Source: Mycoplana azooxidifex
Lineage (GTDB): Bacteria; Pseudomonadota; Alphaproteobacteria; Rhizobiales; Rhizobiaceae
DNA length: 64,000 nucleotides
Direction: 5' to 3'
NCBI RefSeq assembly: GCF_014196765.1
Contig: NZ_JACIEE010000004.1
Location: 46,435 to 110,434 of the forward strand
Below are positions 8,253-18,371 of this stretch, one piece after another. Below the pieces are notes generated by a model. The model was given only the letters and a program-made list of their open reading frames with translations, made no database searches and was not told the DNA's origin. The stretch's first letter is position 1. Every line of letters starts with the position of its first letter. The translations under genes were made by a program, and so were the position numbers.

Positions 8253-9038
8253 ATGTTCATACCGCTGCACGATGCGAATTCCCTGAAATACATCAAGGTG
8301 CAGTATGTCACGTTCGGCCTGATCCTGGTGAACGTCGCCGTCTGGATCGTCGCCGGGCTCGCCGCCAGCCAGGTCTTTTCGGACGAAACCGTCGTCGGCC
8401 TCGGCTACATCCCCGCCGTCGTCTTCGGCTATGCCGACCTCGAGCCGGGCCTGGTGCTGGTTCCGGAGGATGCGACCTACATCACCTATGCCTTCATCCA
8501 CACCGACTTCCTGCATCTGGCGACGAACATGCTGTTCCTCTGGGTGTTCGGCGACAATGTCGAGGATGCGCTGGGGCATTTCCGCTTCCTCGTCTTCTAT
8601 CTCGCCTGCGCGGCCGCCGGTGCGCTCGTCCACGGTGTCTTCCAGCCGGCATCCGAGGCGCCGCTGATCGGCGCGTCCGGCGCGGTTTCGGGCGTGGTCG
8701 CCGCCTACCTGCTGCTGCATCCGAAGGTCCGCGTCTGGGTCCTCGTCTTCTTCCGCATCCCGCTGCCGCTGCCCGCCGTCGTCCCGCTCGTGCTGTGGAT
8801 CGGCCAGCAGTTCTACATGCTCTTCCTCGATCCGCAGGGCGGCATTTCCTGGGGCGCCCACGTCGGAGGCATCATCGCCGGCGCCATCCTCGTGGTGTTC
8901 TTCCGCCGGCGCGGCGTGCCGCTGTTCGACCGCACCGTCGTGACACCGCAGGCGGTGCGACATAAGGAAGCAACGCCCGTCGGCCAAGGCGCCGTCGAGA
9001 CTGCGCCGAACGCTCCGCCTCTTCGCTGGGGCCGGTGA
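8253..9038 (+). CDS. Rhomboid-family intramembrane serine protease
   Basis: The 261-residue multi-pass protein carries the rhomboid catalytic dyad: serine in GASG (Ser142) and histidine in the last core helix (His202, GAHVGG). The conserved HLATNM motif at about 88-93 is also present. The C-terminal tail after residue 225 is basic and probably cytoplasmic. Substrates are unknown. GAAAGGA precedes the ATG at 8253. It follows the adenosyltransferase by 31 bases, probably in one operon with it. Confidence 0.9.
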   Translation: MFIPLHDANSLKYIKVQYVTFGLILVNVAVWIVAGLAASQVFSDETVVGLGYIPAVVFGYADLEPGLVLVPEDATYITYAFIHTDFLHLATNMLFLWVFGDNVEDALGHFRFLVFYLACAAAGALVHGVFQPASEAPLIGASGAVSGVVAAYLLLHPKVRVWVLVFFRIPLPLPAVVPLVLWIGQQFYMLFLDPQGGISWGAHVGGIIAGAILVVFFRRRGVPLFDRTVVTPQAVRHKEATPVGQGAVETAPNAPPLRWGR

Positions 9039-9065
9039 TTTCCTCGGTCGCTGGCGTCAGATAAA

Positions 9066-9082
9066 TTTACGTTGACGTCAAA
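9066..9082. promoter_or_regulatory. Palindromic operator-like site upstream of etfBA
   Basis: TTTACGT-TG-ACGTCAAA is a nearly perfect inverted repeat in the 188-base gap before etfB. Its half-sites resemble those described for MerR-type regulators of fatty-acid and branched-chain amino-acid catabolism (LiuR group), whose regulons can include electron-transfer flavoprotein. The assignment is an inference. Confidence 0.4.
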
Positions 9083-9226
9083 GTCAAAAATATGCAGATG
9101 GATTCGGCGCAGCAGCCTGCCGAAACAATTGAACTTGGGAAAAAAACGCGTATCGATGTCGCCAACCGACCATCGGACCGCACCCGAATGGCGCAATTTC
9201 CCACCCGGGCATTGGAAGGAGAAGCC

Positions 9227-9976
9227 ATGAAGATCCTGGTCCCCGTGAAGCGGGTCGTCGACTACAACGTGAAGATCCGCGTGAAGGCGGATGGCACGGG
9301 CGTCGAGCTTGCGAATGTGAAGATGTCGATGAACCCGTTTGACGAGATCTCCGTCGAGGAGGCGCTGCGCCTGAAGGAGGCCGGCAAGGCCGAGGAAGTG
9401 GTCGTCGTCTCCATCGGCCCGGCAAAGGCCGAGGAGACGCTGCGCACCGCACTCGCCATGGGCGCCGACCGGGCGATCCTGGTGGAGACCGACGATGCCG
9501 TCGAGCCGCTCGCGGTCGCCAAGATCCTCAAGGGCGTCGCCGAGGCGGAAAGCCCCGGCCTGATCATCGTCGGCAAGCAGGCGATCGACGACGATTCGAA
9601 CCAGACCGGCCAGATGCTGTCGGCTCTGCTCGGCTGGGCGCAAGGGACGTTCGCCTCCAAGATCGAGCTCGGCGATGGCAAGGCGAAGGTCACGCGCGAG
9701 GTCGACGGCGGCCTGCAGACGATCGAGATCAAGCTGCCGGCGGTGGTCACCACCGACCTGCGCCTGAACGAGCCGCGCTATGCCTCGCTGCCGAACATCA
9801 TGAAGGCGAAGAAGAAGCCGCTCGACAAGAAGACACCGGCCGATCTCGGCGTCGACACGACCGCCCGGCTGAAGGTGCTGAAGACGGAAGAGCCGTCCGG
9901 CCGCAAGGCCGGCGTCAAAGTCAAGAGCGTCGCCGAGCTGGTCGAGAAGCTCAAGTCCGAAGCCGGCGTGCTCTGA
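9227..9976 (+). CDS. etfB: Electron transfer flavoprotein beta subunit
   Basis: EtfB forms with EtfA the FAD-containing heterodimer that takes electrons from acyl-CoA and other flavin dehydrogenases to ETF-ubiquinone oxidoreductase. The 249-residue protein begins with [14 protein letters not shown] and carries the AMP-binding region ([24 protein letters not shown]) and the leucine-containing recognition loop [21 protein letters not shown]. The ATG at 9227 follows AAGGAG. It is 23 bases upstream of etfA. Confidence 0.95.
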   Translation: MKILVPVKRVVDYNVKIRVKADGTGVELANVKMSMNPFDEISVEEALRLKEAGKAEEVVVVSIGPAKAEETLRTALAMGADRAILVETDDAVEPLAVAKILKGVAEAESPGLIIVGKQAIDDDSNQTGQMLSALLGWAQGTFASKIELGDGKAKVTREVDGGLQTIEIKLPAVVTTDLRLNEPRYASLPNIMKAKKKPLDKKTPADLGVDTTARLKVLKTEEPSGRKAGVKVKSVAELVEKLKSEAGVL

Positions 9977-9999
9977 GAACAAGGAAGGGAGAAACAACC

Positions 10000-10929
10000 A
10001 TGGCCATTCTTCTTCTGGCTGACCACGACAACGCCCACCTTTCCGACCAGACCGCCAAGGCGCTGACGGCGGCAAACAAGATCGGTTCCGACGTGCACGT
10101 GCTCGTCGCCGGTGCCGGCGCCAAGGCTGCGGCCGAGCAGGCGTCCAAACTCTCCGGCGTTTCCAAGGTGCTCGTCGCCGAGGACGCCTCGCTGGAAAAC
10201 AACCTCGCCGAACCGCTCGCCGCACTGATCGTCCAGATCTCCGGAAATTATGACACGATCGTCTCGGCTGCGACTTCGGTCGGCAAGAACGTGCTGCCGC
10301 GCGTGGCAGCGCTTCTCGACGTCGCCCAGGTCTCCGAGATCATCGAGGTGGTCGCGCCCGACACGTTCAAGCGGCCGATCTATGCCGGCAACGCGATCCA
10401 GACGGTGCAGTCGACCGATGCCAAGAAGGTGATCACGGTGCGCACGGCGAGCTTCGCCGCTGCGGCCGAAGGCGGCTCCGCGGCCATCGAGACGGTCGCA
10501 GCCGCCGCCGATCCGGGCCTTTCGACCCATGTCGGCGATGCGCTGTCGTCTTCGGACCGCCCCGAGCTGACCTCGGCCAAGATCATCATCTCGGGCGGAC
10601 GCGCGCTCGGCTCGGCGGAAAAGTTCAAGGAAGTGATCCTGCCCGTCGCCGACAAGCTCGGTGCCGCCGTCGGTGCATCGCGCGCCGCCGTCGATGCCGG
10701 CTACGCGCCGAACGACTGGCAGGTCGGCCAGACCGGCAAGGTCGTCGCCCCGCAGCTCTACATCGCCTGCGGCATCTCCGGCGCCATCCAGCACCTCGCC
10801 GGCATGAAGGACTCGAAGGTCATCGTCGCCATCAACAAGGACGAGGAGGCCCCGATCTTCCAGGTCGCCGACTACGGTCTCGTCGCCGATCTGTTCGAGG
10901 CACTCCCGGAGCTGCAGAAGGCACTCTGA
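10000..10929 (+). CDS. etfA: Electron transfer flavoprotein alpha subunit
   Basis: The 309-residue protein has the N-terminal ETF domain (ILLLADHDN) and the C-terminal FAD-binding domain with SGGRALGS and the [20 protein letters not shown] block, which contacts FAD. It forms the ETF heterodimer with the upstream EtfB. AAGGAAGGGAGAA precedes the ATG. The operon most likely ends at the hairpin 72 bases downstream. Confidence 0.95.
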   Translation: MAILLLADHDNAHLSDQTAKALTAANKIGSDVHVLVAGAGAKAAAEQASKLSGVSKVLVAEDASLENNLAEPLAALIVQISGNYDTIVSAATSVGKNVLPRVAALLDVAQVSEIIEVVAPDTFKRPIYAGNAIQTVQSTDAKKVITVRTASFAAAAEGGSAAIETVAAAADPGLSTHVGDALSSSDRPELTSAKIIISGGRALGSAEKFKEVILPVADKLGAAVGASRAAVDAGYAPNDWQVGQTGKVVAPQLYIACGISGAIQHLAGMKDSKVIVAINKDEEAPIFQVADYGLVADLFEALPELQKAL

Positions 10930-11000
10930 TAACGCGATCACGGGGTGCCCGACGCGACGAATAATCGCTGGAAAAAATCGTCGCACCCCTTTATCACTTC

Positions 11001-11029
11001 ACCGGACCGGCACTTGCCGGCCCGGTTTT
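11001..11029 (+). terminator. Rho-independent terminator after etfBA
   Basis: ACCGG-A-CCGGC pairs with GCCGG-C-CCGGT around an ACTT loop and runs straight into TTT. One A/C mismatch interrupts the ten-base-pair stem. Its position suits the end of the etfBA transcript. Confidence 0.75.
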
Positions 11030-11087
11030 CTCTATTCTGGGGCCTAATTCTGGGGCCGGTCTTCGGACTGAAGCGGTGGGCGGAAAG

Positions 11088-11966
11088 ATGAGCACGATCA
11101 GGAATGTCGGTATCGTCGGTGCGGGCCAGATGGGCTGCGGCATCGCCCATGTGTGCGCCCTCGCCGGATACAAGGTCCAGCTCTACGACCTGTCGATGGA
11201 GCGCATCGAGGCGGGGCTCGCCACGATCCACGGCAACCTCGCCCGGCAGGTCTCCTCCGGCAAGATGACCGAGGAGGAGCGCAAGGGCGCGCTCGCCCTC
11301 ATCAACGGTTCCAACGACGTCAACGACCTCTCGCAGGCCGACCTCGTCATCGAGGCGGCGACGGAAGACGAGACGGTCAAGCGCAAGATCTACGGGCAGG
11401 TCTGTCCCGCCCTGAAGCCCGACGCGATCCTCGCGACCAATACCTCCTCCCTTTCCATCACAAGGCTCGCCTCGGCCACCGATCGCGCCGAACGCTTCAT
11501 GGGCATCCACTTCATGAACCCGGTGCCGGTGATGAAGCTGGTGGAACTCGTGCGCGGCATTGCCACCGAGGAAGGCACCTTCACCACCGCGAAGGAATTC
11601 GTCGCCACCCTCGACAAGACGGTGACCGTTGCCGAAGATTTCCCCGCCTTCATCGTCAATCGCATCCTGCTGCCGATGATCAACGAGGCGATCTACACGC
11701 TCTACGAGGGCGTCGGCACGGTGGACGCGATCGATACCGCGATGAAGCTCGGCGCCAATCATCCGATGGGGCCGCTGCAGCTGGCCGATTTCATCGGCCT
11801 CGACACCTGCCTGTCGATCATGCAGGTGCTCTACGAAGGACTGGCGGATTCGAAGTATCGCCCCTGCCCGCTGCTGGTGAAATATGTCGAGGCCGGCTGG
11901 CTCGGCCGCAAGTCCGGCCGCGGCTTCTACGACTACCGCGGCGAGGTGCCCGTCCCCACGCGCTGA
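11088..11966 (+). CDS. hbdA: 3-hydroxybutyryl-CoA dehydrogenase
   Basis: The enzyme interconverts 3-hydroxybutyryl-CoA and acetoacetyl-CoA with NAD(P). The 292-residue protein has the Rossmann motif GAGQMGCGIA near residue 10, the catalytic-site sequence HFMNPVPVMKLVE with its histidine, and the C-terminal domain NHPMGPLQLADFIGLD. The frame could start at a GTG at 11076, but the ATG at 11088 is preceded by GGCGGAAAG and begins the conserved core. Its place after etfBA fits fatty-acid or polyhydroxybutyrate metabolism. Confidence 0.92.
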   Translation: MSTIRNVGIVGAGQMGCGIAHVCALAGYKVQLYDLSMERIEAGLATIHGNLARQVSSGKMTEEERKGALALINGSNDVNDLSQADLVIEAATEDETVKRKIYGQVCPALKPDAILATNTSSLSITRLASATDRAERFMGIHFMNPVPVMKLVELVRGIATEEGTFTTAKEFVATLDKTVTVAEDFPAFIVNRILLPMINEAIYTLYEGVGTVDAIDTAMKLGANHPMGPLQLADFIGLDTCLSIMQVLYEGLADSKYRPCPLLVKYVEAGWLGRKSGRGFYDYRGEVPVPTR

Positions 11967-12131
11967 TCCCCCGGGCAACAGGAGGAGGCAGGCGCCATTC
12001 TCGCCGGACGCCTCCCGGCGCAAAGATTTTCGCCGCTGCCCCGCGTCATTGGTGGCTGATTTCTCGGAAGCGTTGCGTGTCCCGGCTAGTTTGCCGGGGA
12101 GATAACGCACATGCACCCCGGAGATCCTTCC

Positions 12132-13115
12132 ATGAAACGCCTCCTTCTGATCGGCGCAGCGCTTGCTGCGCTTGCCGCTCCGCTCTCGGCAAGCGCCGCC
12201 GACAAGCTCCTCAACGCCTCCTATGACGTCGCCCGCGAGGTCTTCGCCGCAGAGAACGAGGCCTTCATCGCTCAGCATCCCGGCGTCACCATCGACCAGT
12301 CGCATGGCGGCACCTCCAAGCAGGCCCGCGCGATCGTCGAGGGCCTCGAGGCCGACGTCGTCACCTTCAACCAGGTCACCGACATCGATTTCCTCGTCAA
12401 GAACGGCTTCGTCGCGCAGGACTGGCAGACGAAGTTCCCCAACAACGCCTCCCCCTTCTATTCCTTCCCCTCCTTCCTCGTCCGCGCCGGCAACCCGAAG
12501 AACGTGAAGGATTGGGACGACCTCGCCCGTGACGACGTCAAGGTGATCTTCCCGAACCCCAAGACTTCCGGCAACGCCCGCTACACCTACCTGGCTGCCA
12601 CGGCCTATGCGAAGGAGAAGTTCGGCGGCGATGAGGCCAAGGTGACGGAATTCGTCACCAAGATCTTTGACAACGTGCCGGTCTTCGACACCGGCGGCCG
12701 CGCGGCCACCACCACCTTCGTCGAGCGCGAGATCGGCGACGTCATCATCACCTTCGAGGCCGAGACCAAGGCGATCGCCAAGCAGTACGGCACCGACAAG
12801 TTCCAGCAGGTCGTTCCCTCGGTGAGCCTGCTCGCCGAGTTCCCCGTTGCCGTCGTCGACAAGGTCGCCGAGAAGCACGGCACCCAGGAACTGGCCAAGT
12901 CCTACCTCGATTTCCTCTATTCGCCGGAGGGCCAGACGGTCGCCGCCGAATTCGGCCATCGCGTGCTGGACGAAAAAGTTGCCGGAAAGTTCAAGGACCA
13001 GTTCCCCGAGATTCGCCTGGTGAAGGTCGAGGACGTCTTCGGCGGCTGGCCGCAGGTCTCCAAGGAACACTTCGCCGAAGGCGGAGTTCTCGACACGATC
13101 TACGGCAACCGCTAA
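12132..13115 (+). CDS. sbp: Sulfate ABC transporter periplasmic binding protein
   Basis: The 327-residue protein begins with a signal peptide (MKRLLLIG, cleavage after SASA) and is a sulfate/thiosulfate-binding protein, with DVVTFNQVTDID, NPKTSGNARYTYLAA and the C-terminal FPEIRLVKVEDVFGGW signature. It captures sulfate in the periplasm for CysTWA. The ATG at 12132 has GGAG eight bases upstream. It is followed by a strong hairpin and then cysT, an arrangement that usually lets the binding protein be made in excess over the membrane subunits. Confidence 0.93.
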   Translation: MKRLLLIGAALAALAAPLSASAADKLLNASYDVAREVFAAENEAFIAQHPGVTIDQSHGGTSKQARAIVEGLEADVVTFNQVTDIDFLVKNGFVAQDWQTKFPNNASPFYSFPSFLVRAGNPKNVKDWDDLARDDVKVIFPNPKTSGNARYTYLAATAYAKEKFGGDEAKVTEFVTKIFDNVPVFDTGGRAATTTFVEREIGDVIITFEAETKAIAKQYGTDKFQQVVPSVSLLAEFPVAVVDKVAEKHGTQELAKSYLDFLYSPEGQTVAAEFGHRVLDEKVAGKFKDQFPEIRLVKVEDVFGGWPQVSKEHFAEGGVLDTIYGNR

Positions 13116-13136
13116 GACACCGGCAAGAACCGTTTG

Positions 13137-13164
13137 GGACCGGCGGGCGAAACCCCGCCGGTCC
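13137..13164 (+). terminator. Strong intercistronic hairpin between sbp and cysT
   Basis: GGACCGGCGGG pairs perfectly with CCCGCCGGTCC over 11 base pairs with a six-base loop, followed by TTCGTTT. It lies in the 72-base gap inside the operon, so it is likely a partial terminator or 3'-end protector rather than the end of the operon. Confidence 0.6.
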
Positions 13165-13187
13165 TTCGTTTGCGAAAGGACGACTTA

Positions 13188-14009
13188 GTGAAGCGGCGCG
13201 TTCTGCCCGGCCTGCCACTCTCCCTCGGGATCACGTTGGTCTATGCGGCGATCATCATCGTGCTGCCGTTGATTGCCCTCGTCTTCAAGGCGGCAAGCCT
13301 CGGCCCCGCCGACTACTGGCGCATCGTCTCTTCCGACCGCGCCGTGGCGAGCTACGTCGTCACCGTCTCCTGCGCGCTGGCGGCGACCCTGTTCAACCTC
13401 GTCTTCGGAATGGCGCTGGCCTGGGTGCTGGTGCGCTACCGCTTCCCCGGGCGGCGCATCGTCGATGCCCTGGTCGATCTGCCCTTCGCGCTGCCGACCG
13501 CCGTTGCCGGCATCTCGCTGACGACGCTGTTTGCCGTCAACGGCTGGTTCGGCGGCCCGCTCTCCACGCTCGGCATCAAGGTCGCCTACACCCCGCTCGG
13601 CATCATGATCGCGATGGCCTTCACCAGCCTGCCCTTCGTCGTCCGCACCGTGCAACCCGTGCTGGAGGAACTGGACCCGGCGCTGGAAGAGGCCGCCCAG
13701 ACGCTGGGCGGCAGCGACCTTTCGATCTTCACCCGCGTCGTCTTGCCGCTGCTCACCCCCGCCCTTCTCGCCGGCGTGTCGCTGTCCTTCGCCCGCAGCC
13801 TCGGCGAATTCGGCGCCATCATCTTCATTGCCGGCAACCAGCCGTTCGAGACGGAGATCACCGCACTCCTGGCCTTCATCCGGCTCGAGGAATACGACTA
13901 CCCGGCGTCCGCCGCGATCGCCTCGGTCATGCTGATCGCCGCCTTCGTCATGCTTGCGGTCACCAATATCATGCAAGCCCGTGCGCTCCGCTACACGGTG
14001 AGAAACTGA
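13188..14009 (+). CDS. cysT: Sulfate ABC transporter permease CysT
   Basis: The 273-residue inner-membrane permease has about six transmembrane helices and the EAA loop that docks to the ATPase (EEAAQTLGGSDLSIFTRVVLP). RSLGEFGAIIFIAGNQPF is a CysT/CysU signature. I chose the GTG at 13188, preceded by AAGGA; the frame upstream to 13134 runs through the intercistronic hairpin and is not conserved in character. It pairs with CysW as the second permease. Confidence 0.92.
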   Translation: MKRRVLPGLPLSLGITLVYAAIIIVLPLIALVFKAASLGPADYWRIVSSDRAVASYVVTVSCALAATLFNLVFGMALAWVLVRYRFPGRRIVDALVDLPFALPTAVAGISLTTLFAVNGWFGGPLSTLGIKVAYTPLGIMIAMAFTSLPFVVRTVQPVLEELDPALEEAAQTLGGSDLSIFTRVVLPLLTPALLAGVSLSFARSLGEFGAIIFIAGNQPFETEITALLAFIRLEEYDYPASAAIASVMLIAAFVMLAVTNIMQARALRYTVRN

Positions 14010-14013
14010 ACCG

Positions 14014-14910
14014 ATGACGAAGCCGCATTCCCACCGCCGCCTGCCGCGTATCGGCGACGCTCCGATCTTCCGCCGGACGCTGCTGGCCCTCGTGCTGTTC
14101 TTCGTCGCCGTCATCATCGTAGCCCCGCTGACAGTGATCGGCGTCCACGCCTTCTCCAAGGGCCTACCCTACTTTGCCGCGGCGATCGCAGAGCCCGACA
14201 CCCGCCATGCAATCATGTTGACCGTGCTGACGGCGCTGATCGCCGTGCCGATCAACACCGCCTTCGGCATCGCCGCCGCCTGGGCGATCACCAAGCACGA
14301 TTTCCCCGGTCGCCGGCTGCTCCTGATCCTCATCGAGATCCCCTTCTCCGTGTCCCCGATCGTCGCCGGCGTGTCCTATCTCTTCGTCTACGGCTTGCAG
14401 GGCCTGTTCGGCCCGGCGCTGGAGGCGGCCGACCTGAAGATCATGTTCGCCCTTCCGGGCATCGTGCTGGCCAGCATGTTCGTCACCGCCCCCTTCGTCG
14501 CGCGCGAACTGATCCCGCTGATGCAGGCGCAGGGACGCGACCTCGAGGAGGCGGCGACTTCGCTCGGCGCCAGCGGCTGGCGCACCTTCCTGACGGTGAC
14601 GCTGCCCAACATCAAATGGGCGCTGCTCTACGGCGTGGTGCTCTGCAATTCGCGCGTGATGGGCGAGTTCGGGGCCGTTTCGGTCGTCTCGGGCAACATC
14701 CGCGGCCAGACCAACACGCTGCCGCTTCACATCGAACTTCTCTATCACGACTACGATGCCGTCGGCTCCTTCGCCGCCGCTTCCATCCTGGCCACGCTCG
14801 CGATCGTCACCCTGATCGTGAAGGTGGTGCTGGAGCGGCAGGGCGCGGGCCGGCGCAACCGCCCGGCCTCGCTTGCCGGCAACGATAGCCTTTCGGAGGT
14901 CAAGCCTTGA
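14014..14910 (+). CDS. cysW: Sulfate ABC transporter permease CysW
   Basis: The 298-residue permease subunit has about six hydrophobic helices, the EAA-type loop [21 protein letters not shown] and the CysW signature [22 protein letters not shown]. It forms the transmembrane channel with CysT. It begins four bases after the cysT stop codon and overlaps the cysA start through TTGA, so the three are tightly coupled. Confidence 0.93.
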   Translation: MTKPHSHRRLPRIGDAPIFRRTLLALVLFFVAVIIVAPLTVIGVHAFSKGLPYFAAAIAEPDTRHAIMLTVLTALIAVPINTAFGIAAAWAITKHDFPGRRLLLILIEIPFSVSPIVAGVSYLFVYGLQGLFGPALEAADLKIMFALPGIVLASMFVTAPFVARELIPLMQAQGRDLEEAATSLGASGWRTFLTVTLPNIKWALLYGVVLCNSRVMGEFGAVSVVSGNIRGQTNTLPLHIELLYHDYDAVGSFAAASILATLAIVTLIVKVVLERQGAGRRNRPASLAGNDSLSEVKP

Positions 14911-15935
14911 AAATCAGTCTCGACAACGTCGTCAAGACCTTCGACACGTTTCGTGCCGTGCACGGCGTCTCGCTGGAGATCGAAAGCGGCGAACTCGTAG
15001 CCCTGCTCGGCCCTTCCGGATCGGGCAAGACGACGATCCTGCGCATGGTCGCCGGCCTCGAATTTGCCGATGACGGCCACATCTACTTCGGCGAGGAGGA
15101 CGCCACCGACATCCCCGTGCGCGACCGCGGCGTCGGCTTCGTCTTCCAGCACTATGCGCTCTTTCCCCACATGACCGTGGCCGAGAACATCGCCTTCGGC
15201 ATGAAGGTGTCGAAGGTCAAACGGTCAGGCGACGCCATCCGCGAGCGCGTCCAGGAACTGCTAGACCTGGTGCAGCTAACCGGTCTCGGCCAGCGTTTCC
15301 CCGGCCAGATCTCCGGCGGCCAGCGCCAGCGCGTGGCGCTCGCCCGCGCGCTCGCAGTCGATCCGCGCGTGCTTCTTCTCGACGAGCCCTTCGGCGCGCT
15401 CGACGCCAATGTCCGCCGCGACCTGCGCCGCTGGCTGCGCAAGATCCACGACGATCTCGGCATCACCACGCTGTTCGTCACCCACGACCAGGAAGAGGCG
15501 CTCGACCTGGCCGACCGCGTCGTCATCCTCGACAAGGGTCGGATCGTGCAGCAGGGCACGCCCGAGGAGGTCTGCCGCAGCCCGCACGATGCCTTCGTCA
15601 TGCGCTTCCTCGGCGATGCCAATGCGCTGCCGGCGACCGTGCGCGACGGCAAGGCCTATGTGCAGGACGTGGAGTTCGACGCCGCCGGCCTTTCGGACGG
15701 CACAGCCGAAGTGCTGTTCCGCCCCGCCGACGTCGCCTGGCGGGAGGATGGGCAGGGCGTTCCCGCCCAGATCGTGCGTGTGCTCGACAGGCCGGATTCG
15801 CGCCGCGTGCTGGCCAAGACCACCGGCGGCCAGTCGATCGAGTTTGATACCGCGCCGGAGTTCCCCCATCGCAAGGGCGAGGCCGGTTTCATCGACATTC
15901 GCAGGCCCCGCGTCTACCCGAGCGGCCGGACCTGA
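14907..15935 (+). CDS. cysA: Sulfate/thiosulfate ABC transporter ATP-binding protein
   Basis: The ATPase that drives sulfate import. In 342 residues it shows Walker [10 protein letters not shown] near 36-44, the signature [14 protein letters not shown], Walker [13 protein letters not shown] and the switch histidine in [10 protein letters not shown]. The last roughly 100 residues are the regulatory TOBE-like domain. The start is TTG at 14907, inside the cysW stop codon (TTGA) with GGAGG seven bases upstream. Only three bases separate its stop from that of the convergent tlpA-like gene. Confidence 0.95.
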   Translation: MKISLDNVVKTFDTFRAVHGVSLEIESGELVALLGPSGSGKTTILRMVAGLEFADDGHIYFGEEDATDIPVRDRGVGFVFQHYALFPHMTVAENIAFGMKVSKVKRSGDAIRERVQELLDLVQLTGLGQRFPGQISGGQRQRVALARALAVDPRVLLLDEPFGALDANVRRDLRRWLRKIHDDLGITTLFVTHDQEEALDLADRVVILDKGRIVQQGTPEEVCRSPHDAFVMRFLGDANALPATVRDGKAYVQDVEFDAAGLSDGTAEVLFRPADVAWREDGQGVPAQIVRVLDRPDSRRVLAKTTGGQSIEFDTAPEFPHRKGEAGFIDIRRPRVYPSGRT

Positions 15936-15938
15936 TCG

Positions 15939-16616
15939 TCAGGAGCCGGGCGTCGCCGGCACGGCTGCCCGGATCAGCGCCTTGGCATCTTCGCTGTCCC
16001 AGGCGGCCGGGCCGTTCATCGCAGAGACGAGACAACCCTTGTCGTCCATCAGCAGCGTCACCGGCAGGCCGAAGGCGAGCCCTTCCTTCTTCAACGCGTT
16101 GAACACGCCCATGGAACTGTCGCGGTAGTAGCCGAGATCATGCACCCCGGTCTCGTCGAGGAAGGCCTTCGGCTTTTCGTCCGTGCCCGTGTCGATGTTG
16201 ATCGCCACGACCTCGAAGCGGTCGCTGCCGAGGTCCTTCTGCAGAGCGTTCAGCGCCGGCATCTCCTCGCGGCAGGGCACGCACCAGGTCGCCCACAGGT
16301 TGACGAGCAGCGTCTTGCCGGCGAAATCGGAGATCGTGCGCGGCTGCCCGTCCGGACCGTTGAAGGATAGCTGCGGCAGCGGCCGGGGATCGTCGACCGC
16401 CATCATCGCCGCCACCTGCCCGGTGAAGAACGGCGCCAGCGTCGCCGCCCTGTCCTTGGCCATGGTGCATTGTCCGTCGGCGGCCACCGTCGCGCCGCCA
16501 TTGCCAGACCGGCTCTCCATCACGTATACCGCTGCCGCACCGGCAAGGATGCCGGCAAGCGCGGCCAGCGCGATCAGCTTGACGGCCGGGCGACCCGGCT
16601 TCTTCTCGACTGTCAT
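15939..16616 (-). CDS. tlpA: TlpA-type membrane-anchored thiol:disulfide oxidoreductase
   Basis: TlpA-family proteins keep periplasmic cysteines reduced, for example in the cytochrome oxidase copper centre. The 225-residue protein has one N-terminal membrane anchor (about residues 12-33) and a thioredoxin fold with the active site WCVPC at 111-115 and the cis-proline in GLPVTLL. Cys50 and a cysteine in DDKGCLVS are also present, as in structurally known TlpA. The ATG at 16616 follows GGAGA. It is divergent from argH with only 25 bases between the start codons, so each promoter must lie in or near the other gene. Confidence 0.85.
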   Translation of the reverse strand: MTVEKKPGRPAVKLIALAALAGILAGAAAVYVMESRSGNGGATVAADGQCTMAKDRAATLAPFFTGQVAAMMAVDDPRPLPQLSFNGPDGQPRTISDFAGKTLLVNLWATWCVPCREEMPALNALQKDLGSDRFEVVAINIDTGTDEKPKAFLDETGVHDLGYYRDSSMGVFNALKKEGLAFGLPVTLLMDDKGCLVSAMNGPAAWDSEDAKALIRAAVPATPGS

Positions 16617-16641
16617 TTCATTCTCCAGGATAGGCAATCCC

Positions 16642-18045
16642 ATGGCTGACGCAAAATCTGAGACCCAGTCTTCGAACCAGATGTGGGGTGGCCGCTTCGC
16701 ATCCGGCCCGGATGCGATCATGGAGGAGATAAATGCCTCGATCGGCTTCGACAAGAAGCTCTATGCACAAGACATCCGCGGCTCGATGGCGCATGCGACC
16801 ATGCTGGCCCATCAAGGCATCATTTCGACCGAGGATCGCGACAAGATCGTCGGCGGCCTTCAGGCGATCCTGAAGGAGATCGAGGACGGCACCTTCGCGT
16901 TCTCCCGCAAGCTGGAAGACATCCACATGAACGTGGAGGCGCGGCTCGCCGCACTCGTGGGCCCCGCAGCCGGCCGCCTGCACACCGCCCGCTCGCGCAA
17001 CGACCAGGTGGCGCTCGACTTCCGCCTCTGGGTCAAGGAGGAACTGCAGAAGACCGAGAGGATGCTTTCGGCGCTGATCGCAGCCTTCCTCGACCGCGCC
17101 GAGGAGCATGCCGATACCGTCATGCCCGGCTTCACCCACCTGCAGACCGCCCAGCCGGTGACCTTCGGCCATCATTGCATGGCGTATGTGGAGATGTTCG
17201 GCCGTGACCGCCAGCGCGTGCGGCACGCCATCGAGCACCTGGACGAAAGCCCGATCGGTGCGGCAGCGCTCGCCGGCACCGGCTTTCCGATCGACCGCCA
17301 CATGACGGCCAACGCGCTCGGCTTCCGCGAACCCACCCGCAATTCGATCGACACCGTCTCCGACCGCGACTTCGCGCTGGAGTTCCTCTCGATCGCAGCG
17401 ATCGCCGCCACGCACCTGTCGCGGCTGGCGGAAGAGATCGTCATCTGGTCGACGCCGCAGTTCGGCTTCATCCGACTCTCGGACGCATTCTCCACCGGCT
17501 CCTCGATTATGCCGCAGAAGAAGAACCCGGACGCGGCCGAACTGGTGCGCGCCAAGACCGGCCGCATCAACGGCTCGCTGGTCGCACTGCTGACGGTGAT
17601 GAAGGGCCTGCCGCTCGCCTATTCCAAGGACATGCAGGAAGACAAGGAGCAGGTCTTCGACTCCGCCGAAAGCCTCGAGCTCGCCCTTGCCGCCATGACC
17701 GGCATGGTGCGCGACATGACCGTGCGCGCAGACCGGATGAAGGCCGCGGCCGGCTCGGGCTACTCCACCGCCACCGATCTTGCCGACTGGCTGGTGCGCG
17801 AGGCGGGTCTTCCCTTCCGCGACGCCCATCACGTAACCGGCCGCGCGGTGGCGCTCGCCGAGCAGAAGGGCTGCGATCTGGCCGAGCTTCCGCTGGAAGA
17901 CCTGCAGGCGATCAACCCGGCCATCACCGACAAGGTCTATGGCGTGCTGACGGTCGAGGCATCGGTTGCCAGCCGGACCTCCTTCGGCGGCACCGCGCCC
18001 GCCAATGTCCGCCAGCAGATCGCCTGGTGGCGCGGGCGCAACTGA
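16642..18045 (+). CDS. argH: Argininosuccinate lyase
   Basis: ArgH splits argininosuccinate into arginine and fumarate, the last step of arginine synthesis. The 467-residue protein has the fumarase/aspartase superfamily signature [12 protein letters not shown] near residue 284, which includes the catalytic serine, plus [10 protein letters not shown] and [16 protein letters not shown]. The ATG at 16642 is preceded by AGGATAGG. It starts the argH-lptM-lysA cluster, a conserved alphaproteobacterial arrangement. Confidence 0.96.
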   Translation: MADAKSETQSSNQMWGGRFASGPDAIMEEINASIGFDKKLYAQDIRGSMAHATMLAHQGIISTEDRDKIVGGLQAILKEIEDGTFAFSRKLEDIHMNVEARLAALVGPAAGRLHTARSRNDQVALDFRLWVKEELQKTERMLSALIAAFLDRAEEHADTVMPGFTHLQTAQPVTFGHHCMAYVEMFGRDRQRVRHAIEHLDESPIGAAALAGTGFPIDRHMTANALGFREPTRNSIDTVSDRDFALEFLSIAAIAATHLSRLAEEIVIWSTPQFGFIRLSDAFSTGSSIMPQKKNPDAAELVRAKTGRINGSLVALLTVMKGLPLAYSKDMQEDKEQVFDSAESLELALAAMTGMVRDMTVRADRMKAAAGSGYSTATDLADWLVREAGLPFRDAHHVTGRAVALAEQKGCDLAELPLEDLQAINPAITDKVYGVLTVEASVASRTSFGGTAPANVRQQIAWWRGRN

Positions 18046-18176
18046 GGGTCGGCCGGTCGATCCCGCCGATCAATCCCCTTGCATGAATCATCAGCAGAAT
18101 CAGGGTGCACAACCGCCTGCGGAGTCTGCTAAGAGGATTGCATCTGATCGAGACCCATCCGGAGCCGCGAAACCGC

Positions 18177-18359
18177 ATGACACTGAATTCCATTGCCAGG
18201 CTGGCCCTTGTCCTCGTTCTCTCGGCGACGGTGATGTCGGCCTGCGGCCGCAAGGGCGACCTTGACCGGCCGGGAGTGACGTCCAGCAACGCTGCTGGCA
18301 CGGATGGCAAGAAACAGCCGGTCGAGGACAGGCCCTTCCTGCTCGACCCGCTCCTCTGA
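18177..18359 (+). CDS. lptM: LptM/YifL-like small lipoprotein
   Basis: A 60-residue lipoprotein with a signal peptide ending in MSAC, so Cys23 would be lipidated, followed by the GRKGDL motif characteristic of LptM/YifL. In E. coli LptM helps the LptD translocon for lipopolysaccharide mature. It sits between argH and lysA, the same neighbourhood as in many proteobacteria, which supports the call. The ATG at 18177 is chosen because the hydrophobic signal core follows it directly. Confidence 0.82.
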   Translation: MTLNSIARLALVLVLSATVMSACGRKGDLDRPGVTSSNAAGTDGKKQPVEDRPFLLDPLL

Positions 18360-18371
18360 CGGAACAGGCAC

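Noticed and set aside
10938-13070. 710-residue minus-strand frame
   Set aside because: It spans the complement of hbdA and sbp and the gap between them. The plus-strand genes have clear motifs; the antisense frame has none.
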